Assembly (NCBI GenBank): GCA_963787645.1
Contig: CAWBDS010000013.1
Span: 62,001 to 126,000 of the forward strand
Reading direction: 5' to 3'
Length of the DNA stretch: 64,000 nucleotides
DNA from: Palsa-504 sp963787645
GTDB lineage: Bacteria > Actinomycetota > Actinomycetes > Streptosporangiales > Streptosporangiaceae
A program made the position numbers and the translations under genes. A model generated the notes under the pieces. It worked only from the letters and a program-made list of their open reading frames with translations, ran no database searches and was not told where the DNA came from. This document shows positions 46,898 to 57,527 of the stretch, in pieces; the stretch's first letter is position 1; every line of letters begins with the position of its first letter.

Positions 46898-49239
46898 TCG
46901 GCCTCGGGCTGCGGCTGGTGATCAGCGGCGGCCGGGAGGCGCTGACCCGGCTGGTCGTCCTGGCCGTCGCGGTGGGCCTGGGCGTCGGCTTGCTGCTGGC
47001 CGCGGTGGCCGCCACCAACGCCGCCGTCACCTGGAACAATCGCCACGCCTGGTTCTGGACCGGCACCACGTCCGTGCCCTCGGGCTCGGCGGCCGCGGGC
47101 ATCGCCCCGCTGTGGTGGCATCCCGGCGGCGACCTCTTTGAGGGCCGGCCGATCAGCCGGTTCGACGTGGCCGCCACCGGGACCTCCTCCCCGGTGCCGC
47201 CCGGCCTGCCCCGGGACCCGGGGCCGGGCCAGTACTACGCCTCGCCCGCGCTGGCCGCGTTGCTGCGGTCCACCCCGGCGGACCAGCTGGCTGATCGTTA
47301 CCCCGGTCACCTGGCCGGAGTGATCGGTGACGTCGCGCTGCCCTCGCCGGACTCGCTGGTCATCGTGATCGGGCACACGCCGGCGCAGCTGGCGCACACC
47401 CCGGGCAGCGCGCCGGTGACCTCGATCGCCGCGACGATGCCCGCCAACTTCGGGGGCCAGGTGAACTCCGCCGGGCTGGCCTACGTCCCGCCCGACCCGG
47501 GCGGCGGGCACAGTGCCATCGACGTCCTGTTGTCCGTCGTGGCGCTGGCCATCCTGGCCCCGGTGCTGATCTTCATCGCCACCGCGACGCGGCTGTCGGC
47601 CGCCCGCCGCGAACAGCGGTTCGCGGCGCTGCGCCTGGTCGGCGCCACCCGCAGACAGGTCTCCGTGCTCGCCGCGACCGAATCGATGGTCGCCGGGGTG
47701 GTGGGGGTGGCGGCCGGGTTCGGGATCTTCCTGGGACTGCGCATACCGGTCGCGGGCATCCCATTCATCGGCCAGCCGTTCTTCCCCGCCGAACTCTCGC
47801 TTAGCCTGCCAGACATCGCGGCGATCGCCATCGGCGTGCCGCTCGCTGCCGCGGTGGCGGCCAGGCTGGCGCTGCGCCGGGTGCGCCTCTCCCCGCTCGG
47901 CGTGGCCCGCCGGGCCACGCCCGCGTCGCCCCGGGCCTGGCGGATCCTGCCGCTGCTGCTCGGCTTTGCCGAGCTCGGGTTCTTCACCGTGCACGGCAAG
48001 CCGGCCAGCCCGACTGAACAGGACCTGGTGGTGGTGCCCGGCTTCGCGCTCATCATCGTCGGCCTGGTCCTGGCGGGCCCGTGGCTCACCATGGCCAGCG
48101 CCCGGGTCATGGCCCGGCGGACCAGCCGCCCCGGCACGCTGCTCGCCGCCCGCCGCCTGGCCGACGACCCCCGGGCCGCGTTCCGCACGGTCAGCGGCCT
48201 GGTGCTCGCCCTGTTCGTCACCACCGCCGCCGTTGCGGGCATCGCCACGTGGAACGCCCAGCAACTCACGCTGCGGATCAGCGCCGCGGAAACCACGGTG
48301 CTGACCGACCAGCTGGCCAATCAGGCGGCCGGCCAGCAGTCCGCCCGCCCGGGACCGGCCGCGCCCGCCGCGCCGCTCGCGGCGCGGTTGCGCGCGATTG
48401 GCGGCGTCCAGGGCGTGGTCGTGGTGCGCGCGGACCCAGGACTGACCATCCCCGCGGCGTTTCACGACCTGGGCGAAAGTCCCGGCAGCTCCGGACCGGT
48501 CCCGGCCGGCGTGATCTCGTGCGCGCAGCTCGCGGCGGCTCGCGTCCTGGGCCGCTGCCCCGCGGGGGCGGTCGCGGCGGCGTTCCCGGCCGACGGGTTC
48601 GGCGGGCCCCTGTACGGCGTGGACGCCACCGCGATCACCTGGCCGGCCGCGAGCGTCCCGGCTGCGGGGCTGGACGGCCTGGCCGTGGACGCCTTCGACG
48701 TGGCCACGAACGGCACCGGGCCGACGATCGAACAGGCCAGGACGGTGCTGGAGACCGCGCCGGCCTATTCGGCCTACCTGGCCGATCTGGGCGACGGCGC
48801 GCCGTCCACCGTCGGCGAGCTGGTCGCGCGGTCCAACCCCACCAACAGCGGTTACCAGCAGCTCGCGAACACGGTGATCCTGGTCAGTCTGCCGATCGCC
48901 GGCTGCACGCTGGCGGCAGGCATCGCGGCCGGGCTCGCCGACCGCAAACGGCCGTTCAGCCTGCTGCGCCTGGCCGGCGCCCGGCTGGCCACGCTGCGCC
49001 ACGTGGTCGCGCTGGAAAGTGCCGTTCCGCTGCTCGCCGTGGCCGCCGTCGCGATCGGCACCGGGTTCGGCGCCACCGCGATGTACGCCGCCCTGGAGAT
49101 GCAGCGCCCGCTGGCGGCGCCCGGCACCGCGTACTACCTGCTGACCGCGGGCGGCATCATCGCGACCCTCGGCATCATCGCGGCCACCTTCCCGCTGCTG
49201 GCCCGCATCACCGGACCCGAGGTAGCGCGGAACGAATAA
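46894..49239 (+). CDS. FtsX-like ABC transporter permease
   Basis: A 781-residue permease with a duplicated FtsX layout. There is an N-terminal helix (LVVLAVAVGLGVGLLLAAVA), a large extracellular domain, three helices around residues 205-320 (AIDVLLSVVALAILAPVLIFI), a central pair, a second extracellular domain, and three C-terminal helices with PLLAVAAVAIGTGFGATAMY. This arrangement is that of actinobacterial MacB/YknZ-type exporters. No signal for a specific substrate. The downstream 950 bp lack genes. Confidence 0.9.
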   Translation: MIGLGLRLVISGGREALTRLVVLAVAVGLGVGLLLAAVAATNAAVTWNNRHAWFWTGTTSVPSGSAAAGIAPLWWHPGGDLFEGRPISRFDVAATGTSSPVPPGLPRDPGPGQYYASPALAALLRSTPADQLADRYPGHLAGVIGDVALPSPDSLVIVIGHTPAQLAHTPGSAPVTSIAATMPANFGGQVNSAGLAYVPPDPGGGHSAIDVLLSVVALAILAPVLIFIATATRLSAARREQRFAALRLVGATRRQVSVLAATESMVAGVVGVAAGFGIFLGLRIPVAGIPFIGQPFFPAELSLSLPDIAAIAIGVPLAAAVAARLALRRVRLSPLGVARRATPASPRAWRILPLLLGFAELGFFTVHGKPASPTEQDLVVVPGFALIIVGLVLAGPWLTMASARVMARRTSRPGTLLAARRLADDPRAAFRTVSGLVLALFVTTAAVAGIATWNAQQLTLRISAAETTVLTDQLANQAAGQQSARPGPAAPAAPLAARLRAIGGVQGVVVVRADPGLTIPAAFHDLGESPGSSGPVPAGVISCAQLAAARVLGRCPAGAVAAAFPADGFGGPLYGVDATAITWPAASVPAAGLDGLAVDAFDVATNGTGPTIEQARTVLETAPAYSAYLADLGDGAPSTVGELVARSNPTNSGYQQLANTVILVSLPIAGCTLAAGIAAGLADRKRPFSLLRLAGARLATLRHVVALESAVPLLAVAAVAIGTGFGATAMYAALEMQRPLAAPGTAYYLLTAGGIIATLGIIAATFPLLARITGPEVARNE

Positions 49240-50187
49240 CGCCGTACCGTGCCCGCAGGCCGGGCGGTCGCCAAGCGGGATTCCGGGGTGGGTGTGGCTC
49301 CCACATCGGCAGCCACTCACTCACCACGCAAGAGCCCTCGCCGACCGTAACGATGTTCCATGGGTGTGTTTCTCTCGGCAGGAGCCAGCCGGTGGTCTGA
49401 CCTCAGCAGCGTCGTTGTGGCAGCCATGTCGTTGGGTGCGCGTCGTTGTGGCAAGGGTGTGGCTCTTCTGGAGTGAGTGGGGCGCCATCGGTGGCGCGGG
49501 GCATGATGTCCGGTCGCGCATAGCGTCTGCGCGCGTCCCACCTCACCGGTCCCGCGGTAAACACCAGCCGCTCATTCACCGCGCCGCGGATCCCCGCCAC
49601 CGGCCAGGACGCGCGAACCATGATCATGGGCCGGTCCGGGCAGAAAGCGCCCATTTCGACCCGCGATCATGGATCCGCCGCCCCCGGATGCGCGCCGGCG
49701 GTGCTGCAGTGGCAGCCAGCCTTGCGGCATCCCGGGCGTCGAGCATGATCGTGGCCAGTTCCGCCCGCTGACTGCCCGTTTCTGGCCACGATCATGACCA
49801 GCCGCTAGTCGGCTCAAGTCCCCAGCACTGGGCCAGGACCGGCACAGCGGGCCATCGTCCCCGCTCTGCCTGCGCCACCTCAGCCCGTCCGGGCCGAGCC
49901 TCACTCCAAAAGACGCACCCTTGTGGCGACGACGCCGTTGGGTGGCTCACCGGAAGCGGGTCACGGTTGGGACCGTTACGGCGGGCCATCCTCCCGATTC
50001 CGCCCGCCGCCCCCGCCAGGATCAGACCGCGGCCGCACCGCGAGAGTCACGTCCATGGGCCATCGATCCTGCTAGAGCTGGTATAACGGCCCGTCAACCA
50101 GGTAACCGCCGCCCGCCCCGGGGACCACAGCGGCAAACCATGGCCCAACCCGCCGGCAGCACGCGGAGAGCCGCACCCTTCCGGCGT
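49240..50187. repeat. Gene-free region with inverted and hairpin repeats
   Basis: No gene recognised. Imperfect 36-bp inverted repeats (49441-49477, GTCGTTGTGGCAAGGGTG...; complement at 49899-49934) enclose about 420 bp. That interior carries an exact hairpin CATGATCGTGGCCAG / CTGGCCACGATCATG (49744-49758, 49782-49796) and a related CCATGATCATGG unit at 49618-49629. It looks like a miniature or REP-like intergenic repeat. Confidence 0.55.
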
Positions 50188-50475
50188 TCACAAGGCCACC
50201 CAGCCGGTGGCGATCCGCGTGCGGTCCGCTTCGCGACCCAGGCGGCAGCGCAAACTGATCTGTCCCGGCGGCACCGCGTCGGCGGTGAACCGCCCGAGGG
50301 TATCGGCCTGGATCGTGGTGATGCCCCGGATTTCCACCACCGCGGACTGGGCCGGGATGAGCCGGCCCGCCAGCTTGCGGGACTCTCCGCTCCCGGTGAT
50401 CTCGAGCTCGACCACCAGCCCGCTGGTCCGAAACGACAGCCGGCGCCGTTCCGGCGAATCACCCTCAAGGTTCAC
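50188..50475 (-). CDS. Small conserved protein, possibly truncated
   Basis: A 95-residue protein: LSFRTSGLVVELEITGSGESRKLAGRLIPAQ, then VEIRGITTIQADTLGRFTADAVPPGQISLRCRL and ATGWVAL. This pattern resembles the short beta-rich proteins that accompany ECF-sigma/CHAT gene sets in actinomycetes, which are usually longer at the N-terminus. No sigma factor is adjacent, so this may be an orphaned fragment. GTG start at 50475. Confidence 0.55.
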   Translation of the reverse strand: MNLEGDSPERRRLSFRTSGLVVELEITGSGESRKLAGRLIPAQSAVVEIRGITTIQADTLGRFTADAVPPGQISLRCRLGREADRTRIATGWVAL

Positions 50476-50647
50476 GCGCTGATCCTCTCCGCCGTCGGGC
50501 CCCGCGGCCGATCGCGCCTGCGGTCCGGGCCGCGGCCGATCGCGCCCGGCTCGCGTCTCCTGACGATACTCTAGCCGGCACGACTATGCCCGACTACATC
50601 TCGGCGATAGCTCAGCGCGGTACGCGGAAACCAGGCCTGGCCGTCCC

Positions 50648-51625
50648 CTACACGGGCTTGAGCCGGCTCCGGGCGGCCACCACATCGGCGGCCGTGGGCG
50701 GGTCGTTGCCCCGCCGCTCGCAGTTGATCGACGCGACCAAGATGGCGTCATCCAGGGCCGCGGACAGCTGCTCCGCGGCGCACCGGACCAGGTCGGCGGG
50801 GGCCTGCTGGCCGCGCTCGAGCAGCGAGGCGATCAGTCCGGCGGTGAACGAGTCGCCGGCGCCCACCGTGTCGACCACGGTGACGTCCAGGGCGGCCCGG
50901 CGGATCATCCCGCCGTCCGGGGTGAAGGCGCAGGCGCCTTCCGCCGAGCTGGTGATGACCACCACGCTGGTGCCCAGTCGCAGCCAGTGCCGCGCGACCT
51001 CGGCCGGGGCCAGGTCAGGATAGAGCCACGCGATGTCGTCCGAGCTCGCCTTGGTCAGGTGCGCGATACCGATGGCCCGCTCGACCACCGGCCGGCCGTG
51101 ACCGGGATCGGCCAGCAAGCCGGGCCGGACGTTCGGATCATAGGTAATCAGGACGTCGCCGCGATCGTGCAGCCGGCGGGCCAGGGTCAGGATCTGCGCG
51201 TCGCCCGGGGGCGTCCAGGACGCGATCGACCCGAAATGGAACACCGCGCGGTCCAGCGGCGCACGGCCGGTCTCCGCGGCGGTCCACTGCCAGTCCGCGG
51301 TGCCGTCGAGGTAGAAGTCGTAGCTGGCCCGCGCCGCTGCGTCGAGCGACACCACGGCCAGCGTCGCAGGCTCCGGCGCGCGCGGCGCGGCGTGCAGGTC
51401 GATGCCCTCGGTTTCGGCGTGATCGCGCAGGATGCGGCCGAACGCCGTATCGGCCAGCCGCGCCATCAACGTCGCGCGGTGGCCGAGCCGGGCCACGCCG
51501 ATCGCGACGTTGTACGGGCTCCCGCCCGGGACGGCCTGGAACGTGCGTGGCGGGCCGGCGGGCAGCAGGTCGATGATCGCCTCGCCGATGACGGTAACGC
51601 CGGCCGTGGCGGCTGGCCCGCTCAT
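50648..51625 (-). CDS. PfkB-family carbohydrate kinase (fructokinase-like)
   Basis: A 325-residue ribokinase-fold sugar kinase. The N-terminal VIGEAIIDLLPAG and PGGSPYNVAIGVARLG motif, and the C-terminal DTVGAGDSFTAG with the catalytic Asp, are intact. It would phosphorylate the monosaccharide imported by the neighbouring transporter, or its product. The ATG overlaps the lacI stop by 4 bp, so the two are co-translated. Confidence 0.92.
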   Translation of the reverse strand: MSGPAATAGVTVIGEAIIDLLPAGPPRTFQAVPGGSPYNVAIGVARLGHRATLMARLADTAFGRILRDHAETEGIDLHAAPRAPEPATLAVVSLDAAARASYDFYLDGTADWQWTAAETGRAPLDRAVFHFGSIASWTPPGDAQILTLARRLHDRGDVLITYDPNVRPGLLADPGHGRPVVERAIGIAHLTKASSDDIAWLYPDLAPAEVARHWLRLGTSVVVITSSAEGACAFTPDGGMIRRAALDVTVVDTVGAGDSFTAGLIASLLERGQQAPADLVRCAAEQLSAALDDAILVASINCERRGNDPPTAADVVAARSRLKPV

Positions 51626-52686
51626 CCGCTCACGGCCACACTGGGCGCGGGCCTGATCTCGCCCGACCCCCGGGTGATCATGCCGGTCGGCACCACGTGC
51701 GCTTGCGTGGGGGAGTCGTCGCCGTCCAGGCGGGTGAACAGCAGGTGCGTGGCCAGGCGGCCGAGCTGCGCCGGGTCCCTGGTGACGACCGTGACCCCTG
51801 GCACCAGGACGTCGGCCAGCAGGAAGTCGTCAAACCCGACCAGGGCGACACCGTCCTGCACGCCTGCCCAGTGCAGCGCCCGTACCGCACCGATGGTCAC
51901 CAGGTTCTGGCTCGCGAACAGGGCGGTGGGGGGATCGGGCAGGCTGATCAGCTCGCTGGTGGCCGCCATGGCGGCCTCGATGGTGCACAGCCCGTGCCTG
52001 ACGATCGCCGGGTCGACGGTCAGCCCGGCCCGCTCCACCGCCCGCTCGTAGCCCTCGAAGCGATGGGCCGCGGTACCGACGGCGAGCCGGCCGCCCAAGT
52101 AGGCGATCCGCTGATGCCCGAACGAGCGCAGGTGGTCGACGGCGGCGGCCGCGCCCCGGTGGTCGTCGGAGACGACCGCGTTGGCGTCCAGGAACCTGGG
52201 CTCGCGCTCCACGAACACCAACCGCGTGCCGTGCCTGCGTTCGGCGACCAGGTAGCTGTGGTCCGCTCCGGCGGGCACGATCAGCAGGCCATCGACCCCG
52301 CGGTCGATGAGCGTGATGGCCAGGTCGCGTTCCCGCGCCGCGTCCTCGTGCAAGCTGCCGACCAGGATCTGAACCCGTCGGTCCCAGGCCACGTCCTCGG
52401 CGGCCCGCAGCAGCGCGGCCGAGAACGGCTCGGCCACATCCTCCAGCAGCAGGCCGATCGTCGCGGTGCGCCGGTCGCCGCGGCGCAGGCTGCTCGCGGT
52501 CAGGTTGGGCCGGTACCCGAGCTTGCCCGCCGCGTCCCGGATCCGGGCCGCCAGGTCCGGCGCCACCGTCGGATCGCCGTTCATCACCCGCGACACCGTC
52601 TTGATCGCCACTCCCGCCAGCGCCGCTACGTCCTTCATCGTCGGTCGGGTCTGTCGGTTCTGACCGCCAGCACGGGCCGCAGACAT
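51622..52686 (-). CDS. LacI family transcriptional regulator
   Basis: A 354-residue repressor. N-terminal helix-turn-helix and hinge helix (MKDVAALAGVAIKTVSRVMNG, LGYRPNLTASSLR), then a type-1 periplasmic-binding fold for a sugar effector (TIGLLLEDVAEPF, GVDGLLIVPAG, VALVGFDDFLLADVLVPGVT). The ATG at 52686 follows GGAAGGAC. It is upstream of and coupled to the PfkB kinase. The palindrome at 52824 and its twin at 57869 are the probable targets. Confidence 0.93.
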   Translation of the reverse strand: MSAARAGGQNRQTRPTMKDVAALAGVAIKTVSRVMNGDPTVAPDLAARIRDAAGKLGYRPNLTASSLRRGDRRTATIGLLLEDVAEPFSAALLRAAEDVAWDRRVQILVGSLHEDAARERDLAITLIDRGVDGLLIVPAGADHSYLVAERRHGTRLVFVEREPRFLDANAVVSDDHRGAAAAVDHLRSFGHQRIAYLGGRLAVGTAAHRFEGYERAVERAGLTVDPAIVRHGLCTIEAAMAATSELISLPDPPTALFASQNLVTIGAVRALHWAGVQDGVALVGFDDFLLADVLVPGVTVVTRDPAQLGRLATHLLFTRLDGDDSPTQAHVVPTGMITRGSGEIRPAPSVAVSG

Positions 52687-52823
52687 CGATGTCCTTCCAC
52701 GGATGAACGCGGGAATTGCCCCTATCTCATAATATGACCTGGGCGCTGCCAATTTAGTCCCCAGGTTGCAGCTAGGGTTGGGACCTCAGGCGACCGGATC
52801 GCTCCGATCACGGGATGAACGCG

Positions 52824-52837
52824 AGATAACGTTATCT
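52824..52837. promoter_or_regulatory. LacI-type operator upstream of lacI
   Basis: AGATAACGTTATCT, a perfect 14-bp palindrome with a central CG, 138 bp upstream of the lacI start. The 10-bp core ATAACGTTAT recurs at 57870-57879. Confidence 0.7.
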
Positions 52838-52862
52838 TTCGGCGGGCTAGCCGATGCTCGCA

Positions 52863-52899
52863 CCGCGGGGCGCCCCGCCCTCCCTGGAGCGCCCCGCGG
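52863..52899 (-). terminator. Hairpin terminator after importer ATPase gene
   Basis: Perfect 10-bp stem CCGCGGGGCG / CGCCCCGCGG with a 17-base loop, 25 bp past the stop of the ATPase gene. Confidence 0.65.
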
Positions 52900-52923
52900 C
52901 CGAAGCCGCCGACTGGAACCCCG

Positions 52924-54081
<1,158 letters not shown>

Positions 54082-54202
54082 CATGCCTCCTTACCGGGCT
54101 GACCAAGCTGGCCGGGCTGGCCATTGTTGCTGGGATAATACAGGCCTTCCGGGCCAGGCCCCGAGGACCGCCGCGGACCGTGGGCGGCTCGCCTGGGCGC
54201 GC

Positions 54203-55033
54203 TCACCCCTTCACCGCGCCCGAGGTCAGGCCGGAGATCACGAACTTGCGGAAGATGAACACCAGGATGCCGATCGGGAATACCGCGACCACGCTGGCGG
54301 CGAAGATCGTCCCGAACGGGACCTCGTTCGCGGTGCCGAACGTCGAGATGCCGACCGGGATCGTCTTGAGGTTGATGTCGAAGGTGAGCGCCATCAGGAA
54401 CTCGGTCCAGCACGCGGTGAAGGTGAAGATGGCGGCCGTGAACACACCGGGCAAGGCCATCGGCAAGATGATCGACCACACCGTGCGGATCGGCCCGGCC
54501 CCGTCGATCCGGCCAGTCTCCTCCATCTCCTTGGGGATGCCAAGCATGTAGTTGCGCAGGATCCAGATGGCGAACGGCAGGAAGAACGCCGTATACGGGA
54601 TGATCAGGGCCTGGTAGCTGCCCAGCCAGTGCAGGCTGTCCAGCAGCGAGTACAGCGGCGCCACCACGGCGATCTCCGGGAACAGCGAGATCATCAGCAG
54701 GGTGACCATCAGGGTGAACTTCCCCCGCATCGGCAGCCTGCCCAGCGCGTACCCGGCCATCGTCCCGAAGACCAGCACCAGCGCGGTGGCGCAGAGCGTC
54801 ACGACCACCGAGTGGATGAAGTACGAACCGAAGCCGTACACATTGAAGGCCTGGGCGTAATTCGCGCCGCTCCACGGGTTCGGCCAGTACTGCACCGACC
54901 CCAGGTTGCTGGGATTCCGGAAGCTGGTGACGATCAGCCAGTACAGCGGCAGCACGATGAACAGCACTACCACCAACGTGGAGAGGTTGACGCCGTTGAT
55001 GACCTTGCGCCAGCCGCGCCTGCGTCTGTTCAT
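54203..55033 (-). CDS. Sugar ABC importer permease (MalG-like)
   Basis: A 276-residue inner-membrane permease with six hydrophobic segments and the EAA loop reading EMEETGRIDGAGPIRTVWSIILPMALPG. N-terminal basic stretch NRRRRGWRK then the first helix. GGGAGG precedes the ATG, which touches the stop of the partner permease. Pairs with MalF-like protein. Confidence 0.93.
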   Translation of the reverse strand: MNRRRRGWRKVINGVNLSTLVVVLFIVLPLYWLIVTSFRNPSNLGSVQYWPNPWSGANYAQAFNVYGFGSYFIHSVVVTLCATALVLVFGTMAGYALGRLPMRGKFTLMVTLLMISLFPEIAVVAPLYSLLDSLHWLGSYQALIIPYTAFFLPFAIWILRNYMLGIPKEMEETGRIDGAGPIRTVWSIILPMALPGVFTAAIFTFTACWTEFLMALTFDINLKTIPVGISTFGTANEVPFGTIFAASVVAVFPIGILVFIFRKFVISGLTSGAVKG

Positions 55034-55986
55034 CAGGTTCCCTCCCTTCCGACCTGGACCTTGAAGGCCCGCAGCGAGATCAGACAGCCGAGCAGCACCA
55101 GCAGCGCGGTCGTAGTGGCCACCGCCGCGCCCGTCCCGAAGTCAAGGTTCTGGAATATCGCTTTCCATCCGAGGATGGCCAGCGAGGTCGTTGCTGTGCC
55201 CGGCCCGCCGTTGGTCATGACGAACGGCAAGTCGAACAGCCCGAAGGCCTGCAGCACGCGGAACAGCACGGCCAGGGCCAGGGTGGGCCGCAGCAGCGGG
55301 ACGGTGATCCGCCAGAAGGTGGACCAGCCCGACGATCCGTCCACCTCGGCCGCCTCGTAGACGTCGCCCGGGAGCATGACCAGGCCGGCCAGCACGATGA
55401 TGCCCACGAACGGGGTGGTCTTCCAGATGTCCGCGACCATCAGCGCGATGATGGCGGGCGTATTGGTGCCGAGGATGTTGGGGTGACCCAGGCCGATGGC
55501 GTTCAGGATGGCGTCGGCCACGCCGTAGACCCCGTTGTAGATGTAAAGCCACAGCTCCGCGTTGATCACGGTAATCATCGACCACGGGAGCAGCAGCAGG
55601 GCCATCATCCAGCCGCGCCCCGCGGTCAGCCGCTGGAGCACGAGCGCGATCAGCGTGCCGAGCACCAGTTCTACAAAGACCGTGATGAGCGTATAGACGA
55701 TCGTGAAGCCCAGCGCGTAATGCCACGTCGAGTTCTTGAGCACGATCGAGTAGTTGTTGCCCGTGAAGCCGTGCAGGGCGGTGCCGTTGCCTGTCACCGT
55801 CACGGTCGAAAAGCTCATGATCACCGAGTAGACGATCGGGAAGATCGTGACGGCGGCCACGACGATCAGGGCGGGAGCGGAGAAGGCCCAGCCCAGCCGG
55901 GCCATCCGTTTACGGTTGATGTCTGGGCGGCCGACCAGGGGCGCGCCCCCCTCAACGTGGTCGGCGGTGCTTGTGATGGTGGTCAT
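55033..55986 (-). CDS. Sugar ABC importer permease (MalF-like)
   Basis: A 317-residue permease with six hydrophobic segments and the EAA loop YEAAEVDGSSGWSTFWRITVPLLRP. The conserved C-terminal FVMTNGGPGTATTSLAI is present. It follows the binding-protein gene after a 128-bp gap containing a hairpin that may set the relative expression level. Confidence 0.93.
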   Translation of the reverse strand: MTTITSTADHVEGGAPLVGRPDINRKRMARLGWAFSAPALIVVAAVTIFPIVYSVIMSFSTVTVTGNGTALHGFTGNNYSIVLKNSTWHYALGFTIVYTLITVFVELVLGTLIALVLQRLTAGRGWMMALLLLPWSMITVINAELWLYIYNGVYGVADAILNAIGLGHPNILGTNTPAIIALMVADIWKTTPFVGIIVLAGLVMLPGDVYEAAEVDGSSGWSTFWRITVPLLRPTLALAVLFRVLQAFGLFDLPFVMTNGGPGTATTSLAILGWKAIFQNLDFGTGAAVATTTALLVLLGCLISLRAFKVQVGREGT

Positions 55987-56056
55987 TGGTCACCCCTTCG
56001 TGCCGGGTAGGAGTTCACCGCGGCCAGCTGACGCGATCTTCGTAGCGCGGAAGGCC

Positions 56057-56100
56057 GCCCGGGACCAGCAGGGTTCATGGTGAGCCTGCTGGCCCCGGGC
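56057..56100 (-). terminator. Intercistronic hairpin, probable partial terminator or mRNA stabiliser
   Basis: 16-bp arms (GCCCGGGACCAGCAGG and CCTGCTGGCCCCGGGC, one mismatch) around a 12-base loop, between binding-protein and permease genes. This position commonly gives more binding protein than permease. Confidence 0.6.
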
Positions 56101-56114
56101 ACCGGCAGCCCTGG

Positions 56115-57527
56115 CTACAAGCCGCCGGCCTGGCTGGACAAGGCCGTATTGGCGGCCGATTGGGCGGCGCTCATGGCCGCCGATGGTGAGCTCGAGCCGG
56201 ACAGCGCGGAGTTCACGTTCTGGTAGATCGCGCTGCTCAGCTGGGGGTAGTTCGGCGTGCCCGCCGGCCGCGGGACCAGCTTGGTCTGCGGCACGATGGC
56301 CAGCACCGGGTTCAGCTTCAGCACCGCGGGAGAGGTCCGCACCGACTCCACGGTCGGGATCTCGGAGTACTGCTCGGACAGGACATCCTGGGCCTGCGTG
56401 CTGGCCATGAACTTGATGAAGGTCAGGTCCGCGGCGATGTTCTTGCTGTGCGGGTTGATGTACAGGTTCCAGCCGCCGATGTTGGAGTAGCCGGGGTAGG
56501 CCTGGCCCTGGAACGTCGGCAGCGGCGCCACGCCGACCTTTCCGACCGTCGGGGTGCCCGCCACCTGGGAGTCGGCGTAGGCGTAATCCCAGTTGCGCAG
56601 GAACGCGGACTGCCCGGAAGCGAAGGTCGACATCGCCTGCGCCTCCTGGAACGTGCTCACCGCCGACGGGCTGACCCCGGTGGTGATCAGCGACCGCATG
56701 AACGTGGCCGCCTTGACCGCGGCCGCGGAGTTCAGCGTGGCCGAGGTGTAGCCGCTGTTGGTCGCCGTGCCGCCGGCGTCGGTCAGGTACTCCATGTAGT
56801 TGCAGGTCAGGCCCTCGTACGAGGCGCCCTCCCAGACGAACCCGTACTTGACCAGCCCGGCCTTCTGCAGTTGCTCGGCCTCGGACTCCAGCTGCTCCCA
56901 GGTCTTGGGCACCGCCAGGTGCTCCTTGGCCAGCAGGTCCTTGCGGTAGTACAAGAACCCCTGGTCCTCGAACAGCGGCGACCCGTAGACCTTGCCCTGG
57001 TACGTGGCGCCCTGGACCAGGCCCGGCGCGAACGCCGACCAGTATGACGACGGCAGGTAATTCGACAGCGGCACCGCCAGCTGGTGCGCGCCGAACTGAG
57101 CGGGCCAGATCACGTCGCCCATGAACACGTCCGGAGTCGACGCCCCGCCTGAGATGTCAGTGGCCAGCGTGGCCCGGTTGGTGTCGGTGTTGTTCGGCGC
57201 CGAGGTGAGATTGACCTTGATGCCCGGGTACTTCGCCTCGAAGTCGCTGATCAGCACCTGACGGACATCCTTGCCGCTGGTGTTGATCGGGCTGGCCCAC
57301 CAGTTGATGGTGCCCGACGTCGCGTTACCCGGCGCGGTCGACGTCCCGCTGGCCGGCAGCGCCGTGCTCGAACTCGTGCTGGTGGCGTTACCGCCACTGC
57401 TGCTGCTGCTGCTGCCACCGCTGCTGCAGCCCGCTACGGCGAGGGCCCCGACCGCTGCGGCCAAGCCGACCAGCTGCCAGCCTCTGAACCGCCGCGACGA
57501 ATATCCCACCGATCCATGTCGTGTCAT
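56115..57527 (-). CDS. Sugar ABC importer substrate-binding lipoprotein (family 1)
   Basis: A 470-residue lipoprotein with lipobox VAGC and a Ser/Gly/Thr linker, then a maltose-binding-type fold: GTINWWASPI, PDVFMGDVIWPAQFGAHQLAVPL, GSPLFEDQGFLYYRKDLLAK, WEGASYEGLTCNYMEYL. The AFLRNWDYAYA segment (about 295-305) is typical of trehalose/maltose-type binding proteins in actinomycetes, though the sugar is not certain. First gene of the importer operon, with the LacI-type palindrome 342 bp upstream. Confidence 0.92.
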   Translation of the reverse strand: MTRHGSVGYSSRRFRGWQLVGLAAAVGALAVAGCSSGGSSSSSSGGNATSTSSSTALPASGTSTAPGNATSGTINWWASPINTSGKDVRQVLISDFEAKYPGIKVNLTSAPNNTDTNRATLATDISGGASTPDVFMGDVIWPAQFGAHQLAVPLSNYLPSSYWSAFAPGLVQGATYQGKVYGSPLFEDQGFLYYRKDLLAKEHLAVPKTWEQLESEAEQLQKAGLVKYGFVWEGASYEGLTCNYMEYLTDAGGTATNSGYTSATLNSAAAVKAATFMRSLITTGVSPSAVSTFQEAQAMSTFASGQSAFLRNWDYAYADSQVAGTPTVGKVGVAPLPTFQGQAYPGYSNIGGWNLYINPHSKNIAADLTFIKFMASTQAQDVLSEQYSEIPTVESVRTSPAVLKLNPVLAIVPQTKLVPRPAGTPNYPQLSSAIYQNVNSALSGSSSPSAAMSAAQSAANTALSSQAGGL

